A model generated the notes under the pieces. That model did not search any database, had not been told where the DNA came from, and worked only from the letters and a program-made list of their open reading frames with translations. A DNA stretch of 64,000 bases from assembly GCF_001536285.1 (NCBI RefSeq), contig NZ_FAOZ01000011.1, positions 163,130-227,129 on the forward strand. The letters are read 5' to 3'. Below, piece by piece: positions 62,441 through 64,000 of this stretch. Position numbers and translations under genes: made by a program. Each line of letters starts with the position of its first letter. Positions within the stretch are counted from its first letter, which is position 1. The stretch comes from Parafrankia irregularis (GTDB lineage Bacteria; Actinomycetota; Actinomycetes; Frankiales; Frankiaceae).

Positions 62441-62569
62441 ATGCGCAAGTTCACTCTCATCGCCGTGGCGGCGAGCGCCGGGGCTCTCCTCACCGCCGTC
62501 CGCCGCCGCCGCAACAAGGACGAGATCGACCTTTGGCGCGAGGCGACGGCCGCGCAGGGCACCCGCTGA
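62441..62569 (+). CDS. DLW-39-like miniprotein
   Basis: A 42-residue protein. It begins MRKFTLIAVAASAGALLTAV, a short hydrophobic helix, and ends NKDEIDLWREATAAQGTR with the DLW-x-EAT motif of the actinobacterial DLW-39 family. AAGGGGAG at 62429-62436 is a strong ribosome-binding site. Probably a small single-pass membrane protein; the function is unknown. The family is usually found near gyrA; here it is some 13 kb downstream. Confidence 0.8.
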   Translation: MRKFTLIAVAASAGALLTAVRRRRNKDEIDLWREATAAQGTR

Positions 62570-62668
62570 CCCATCCGTAGCGGCGAGTGCCGCTTCCTCA
62601 TCCCGCCGGACACCCTGCCGGGGTGGCGAAGTGGCGCTCGCGGCGAGCGAGGGGGGAGTCTGGTCCCC

Positions 62669-63475
62669 ATGGCCACTCCCAGCGCGCCGCATTCGGACTC
62701 GCAGCCGGTGTCCTCGTCTGTTGTCCTCTCGGAGCCGCCACAGCCTCCCGAGTACACGCCGTCCGCGGTGCCGCTCGACCGGCTGCTGGGCTGCGCACGT
62801 GCCCATGCGCGGCTACTGGAGCTGCTGGCCCGGGTTGACGACGCCATCGCGCGTCGCCCCTCACTACTTCCCGGCTGGACCGTCGGGCATCTGATCACCC
62901 ATCTCGCACGAAACGCCGACAGCCACGCCGACATGCTCGACGCGGCGCGCGACGGTTACGTCGAGGATCAGTACCCGGGTGGCCCGGAGCAGCGGAACAC
63001 CGCGATCGAGGCCGGCGCCGGCCGCCCGGCGCAGCAGCTGGTCGCCGACGTCGCAGATTCGGTGCGGCGCCTCGAACGAGCCTGGGACGACACCCACGTC
63101 AACACCTGGCGCGGCGGCCTCGGCCGGACGAGCACCCAGGGCAGCACCAGCCTCGCGGATCTCGTGTTCCTGCGATGGCGTGAGATCGAGGTCCACCTGG
63201 TCGATCTGGGCCTCACCGATCTCGGCGGCCCGAGCTGGGGCGACCTGAGCCCGGCCTACATCGAGGCCGAATGGGCCTGGTCCACCCGCCGCCTGGCGGA
63301 ACGGCTTCCGTCGGACGTCACGCTCCACCTCACACCAGGGGACCGCCCGTCGCTCACCGCCGGGAAGGGCGCCCGGATCGTCCGGGTCGATGTTCCCGCC
63401 GGGGCAGCGCTGCGCTGGATGGCCGGCCGGGCCGAAGGCGACCCCGCCTGGCCTACCTTGGCCACCTGGACCTGA
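62669..63475 (+). CDS. Mycothiol-dependent maleylpyruvate isomerase-like protein
   Basis: A 268-residue protein of the DinB/MDMPI fold. The N-terminal helical domain carries LLPGWTVGHLITHLARNADS, and the metal-site partners lie in REIEVHLVDLGL. A C-terminal MDMPI_C-like domain follows (residues ~190-268). Such enzymes use mycothiol, the actinobacterial thiol whose synthesis starts from the ino1 product also encoded in this window. The substrate is unknown. The ATG is preceded by GGGGGGA at 62651-62657. Confidence 0.85.
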   Translation: MATPSAPHSDSQPVSSSVVLSEPPQPPEYTPSAVPLDRLLGCARAHARLLELLARVDDAIARRPSLLPGWTVGHLITHLARNADSHADMLDAARDGYVEDQYPGGPEQRNTAIEAGAGRPAQQLVADVADSVRRLERAWDDTHVNTWRGGLGRTSTQGSTSLADLVFLRWREIEVHLVDLGLTDLGGPSWGDLSPAYIEAEWAWSTRRLAERLPSDVTLHLTPGDRPSLTAGKGARIVRVDVPAGAALRWMAGRAEGDPAWPTLATWT

Positions 63476-63622
63476 GGAACCGGCGGCCAGCCTCGGTCAG
63501 GCCTGTTCCGCGGTCCGTCCGCGGCTTCGCCCACCGTGATCCGTCCGTGTCTCGTCGTTTCGTCCTCCCCTGCGCCGCCTGTCTGCCGCCGCGCCGTCAC
63601 CTGCTCTCCGCACGCGAGGCGA

Positions 63623-63668
63623 AGATCTGAAGATCCTGGTCGTCCCGGCGACCGGGATCTTCAGATCT
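63623..63668. repeat. Palindrome family, copy 6
   Basis: 20-bp arms at 63623-63642 and 63649-63668 with one mismatch, loop TCCCGG. It lies 148 bp after the isomerase-like gene. Confidence 0.85.
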
Positions 63669-63744
63669 GACACGAAAAACTGACGTGAGCTGCGGGTCGG
63701 GGCTTGATCGGCTGGTTGTGGCGGGTTGGGTGGGCTGGGTCCGG

Positions 63745-64000
63745 TCAGGCGGGGTCGAAGCGGATGGTGAGGCCGAGGGCGTTCGCTTCGCGGATCATGC
63801 GTCGCATCGCGCGTTGCGGGTTCTTCCTCGTGTGGTAGTCGGCGCCGAGGTCCTTGTGTCCGGTCCTGTCGTGCAGGACATGCCAGATCGCGACGGTGAG
63901 CTTGTGCATGACAGCGACCAGGGCCCGCTGCTTCCCCCGGCGGGTGGCGATCCGCCGGTAGAACGCCCCGTAGTAGGAGTTCTTCTGCCTGATCGCGGCC
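63745..64000 (-). mobile_element. C-terminal part of an IS110-type transposase (runs off the window)
   Basis: A minus-strand frame open from base 64000 to TGA at 63745-63747, 85 codons. The C-terminus (SYYGAFYRRIATRRGKQRAL, then AVMHKLTVAIWHVLHDRTG) matches the end of IS110/IS116/IS902 DEDD recombinases. The catalytic domain is beyond the window, and the element's right end is probably within a few hundred bases downstream of the stop. Confidence 0.8.

Overview
The window comes from the oriC region of a high-GC actinomycete chromosome. Gene content and order match the replication-origin neighbourhood of Mycobacterium and Streptomyces. A Frankia-like organism is my best guess, from the very high GC, the long Pro/Gly/Arg-rich extensions on core proteins and the overall gene set, but this is inference and no species can be proved from the sequence alone.

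Layout. 1-4 kb: the N-terminus of a probable class A penicillin-binding protein, a DUF5318 zinc-ribbon protein, a PadR regulator and inositol-1-phosphate synthase (the order also found around Mycobacterium ponA1/ino1). 4-8 kb: a secreted von Willebrand A/solute-binding protein and an MFS transporter broken by a one-base frameshift. 8-22 kb: CCA-adding enzyme, NUDIX hydrolase, DUF6049 secreted protein, MurJ flippase, a membrane pseudokinase, an ECF sigma factor and its zinc anti-sigma factor. 22-26 kb: thioredoxin reductase, thioredoxin and a CwlM-like amidase. 26-28 kb: a GNAT acetyltransferase and a decaying IS200/IS605 element. 28-37 kb, minus strand toward the origin: parB, parA, rsmG, a GT-C type membrane protein, jag, yidC, yidD, rnpA and rpmH. 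37-51.6 kb, plus strand: dnaA, oriC (about 1.9 kb between dnaA and dnaN), dnaN, recF, a DUF721/DciA gene, gyrB, gyrA, a DUF3566 membrane protein and tRNA-Ile(GAU). 52-64 kb is more accessory: NUDIX, a methyltransferase, a three-gene glycosyltransferase/methyltransferase/toroid operon opposite a TetR regulator, a lipoprotein lipase, DedA, an orphan PII protein, a PEBP protein, a 42-residue DLW-type miniprotein, a mycothiol-dependent isomerase-like protein and the end of an IS110-type transposase.

How the genes work together. The centre is a replication, segregation and cell-envelope hub. DnaA, DnaN, RecF, DciA and gyrase start and sustain replication; ParA and ParB with nearby parS sites segregate the new origins; RnpA, YidD, YidC and Jag serve RNA maturation and membrane insertion; MurJ, the pseudokinase and the CwlM-like protein control peptidoglycan precursors; SigM with its anti-sigma factor and the thioredoxin pair handle stress and redox.

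The most notable signals beyond known genes are: (1) three DnaA-box clusters well away from oriC with matching 9/12/12 or 12/12/12 bp phasing, two of them inside coding regions; (2) a family of at least six roughly 46-bp palindromes with a constant 6-nt loop and covarying arms, placed after genes; (3) a tandem GATACACA array before padR; (4) an uncharacterised operon of GT4, methyltransferase and alpha/alpha-toroid proteins; and (5) an orphan PII protein that lacks the modifiable T-loop tyrosine.
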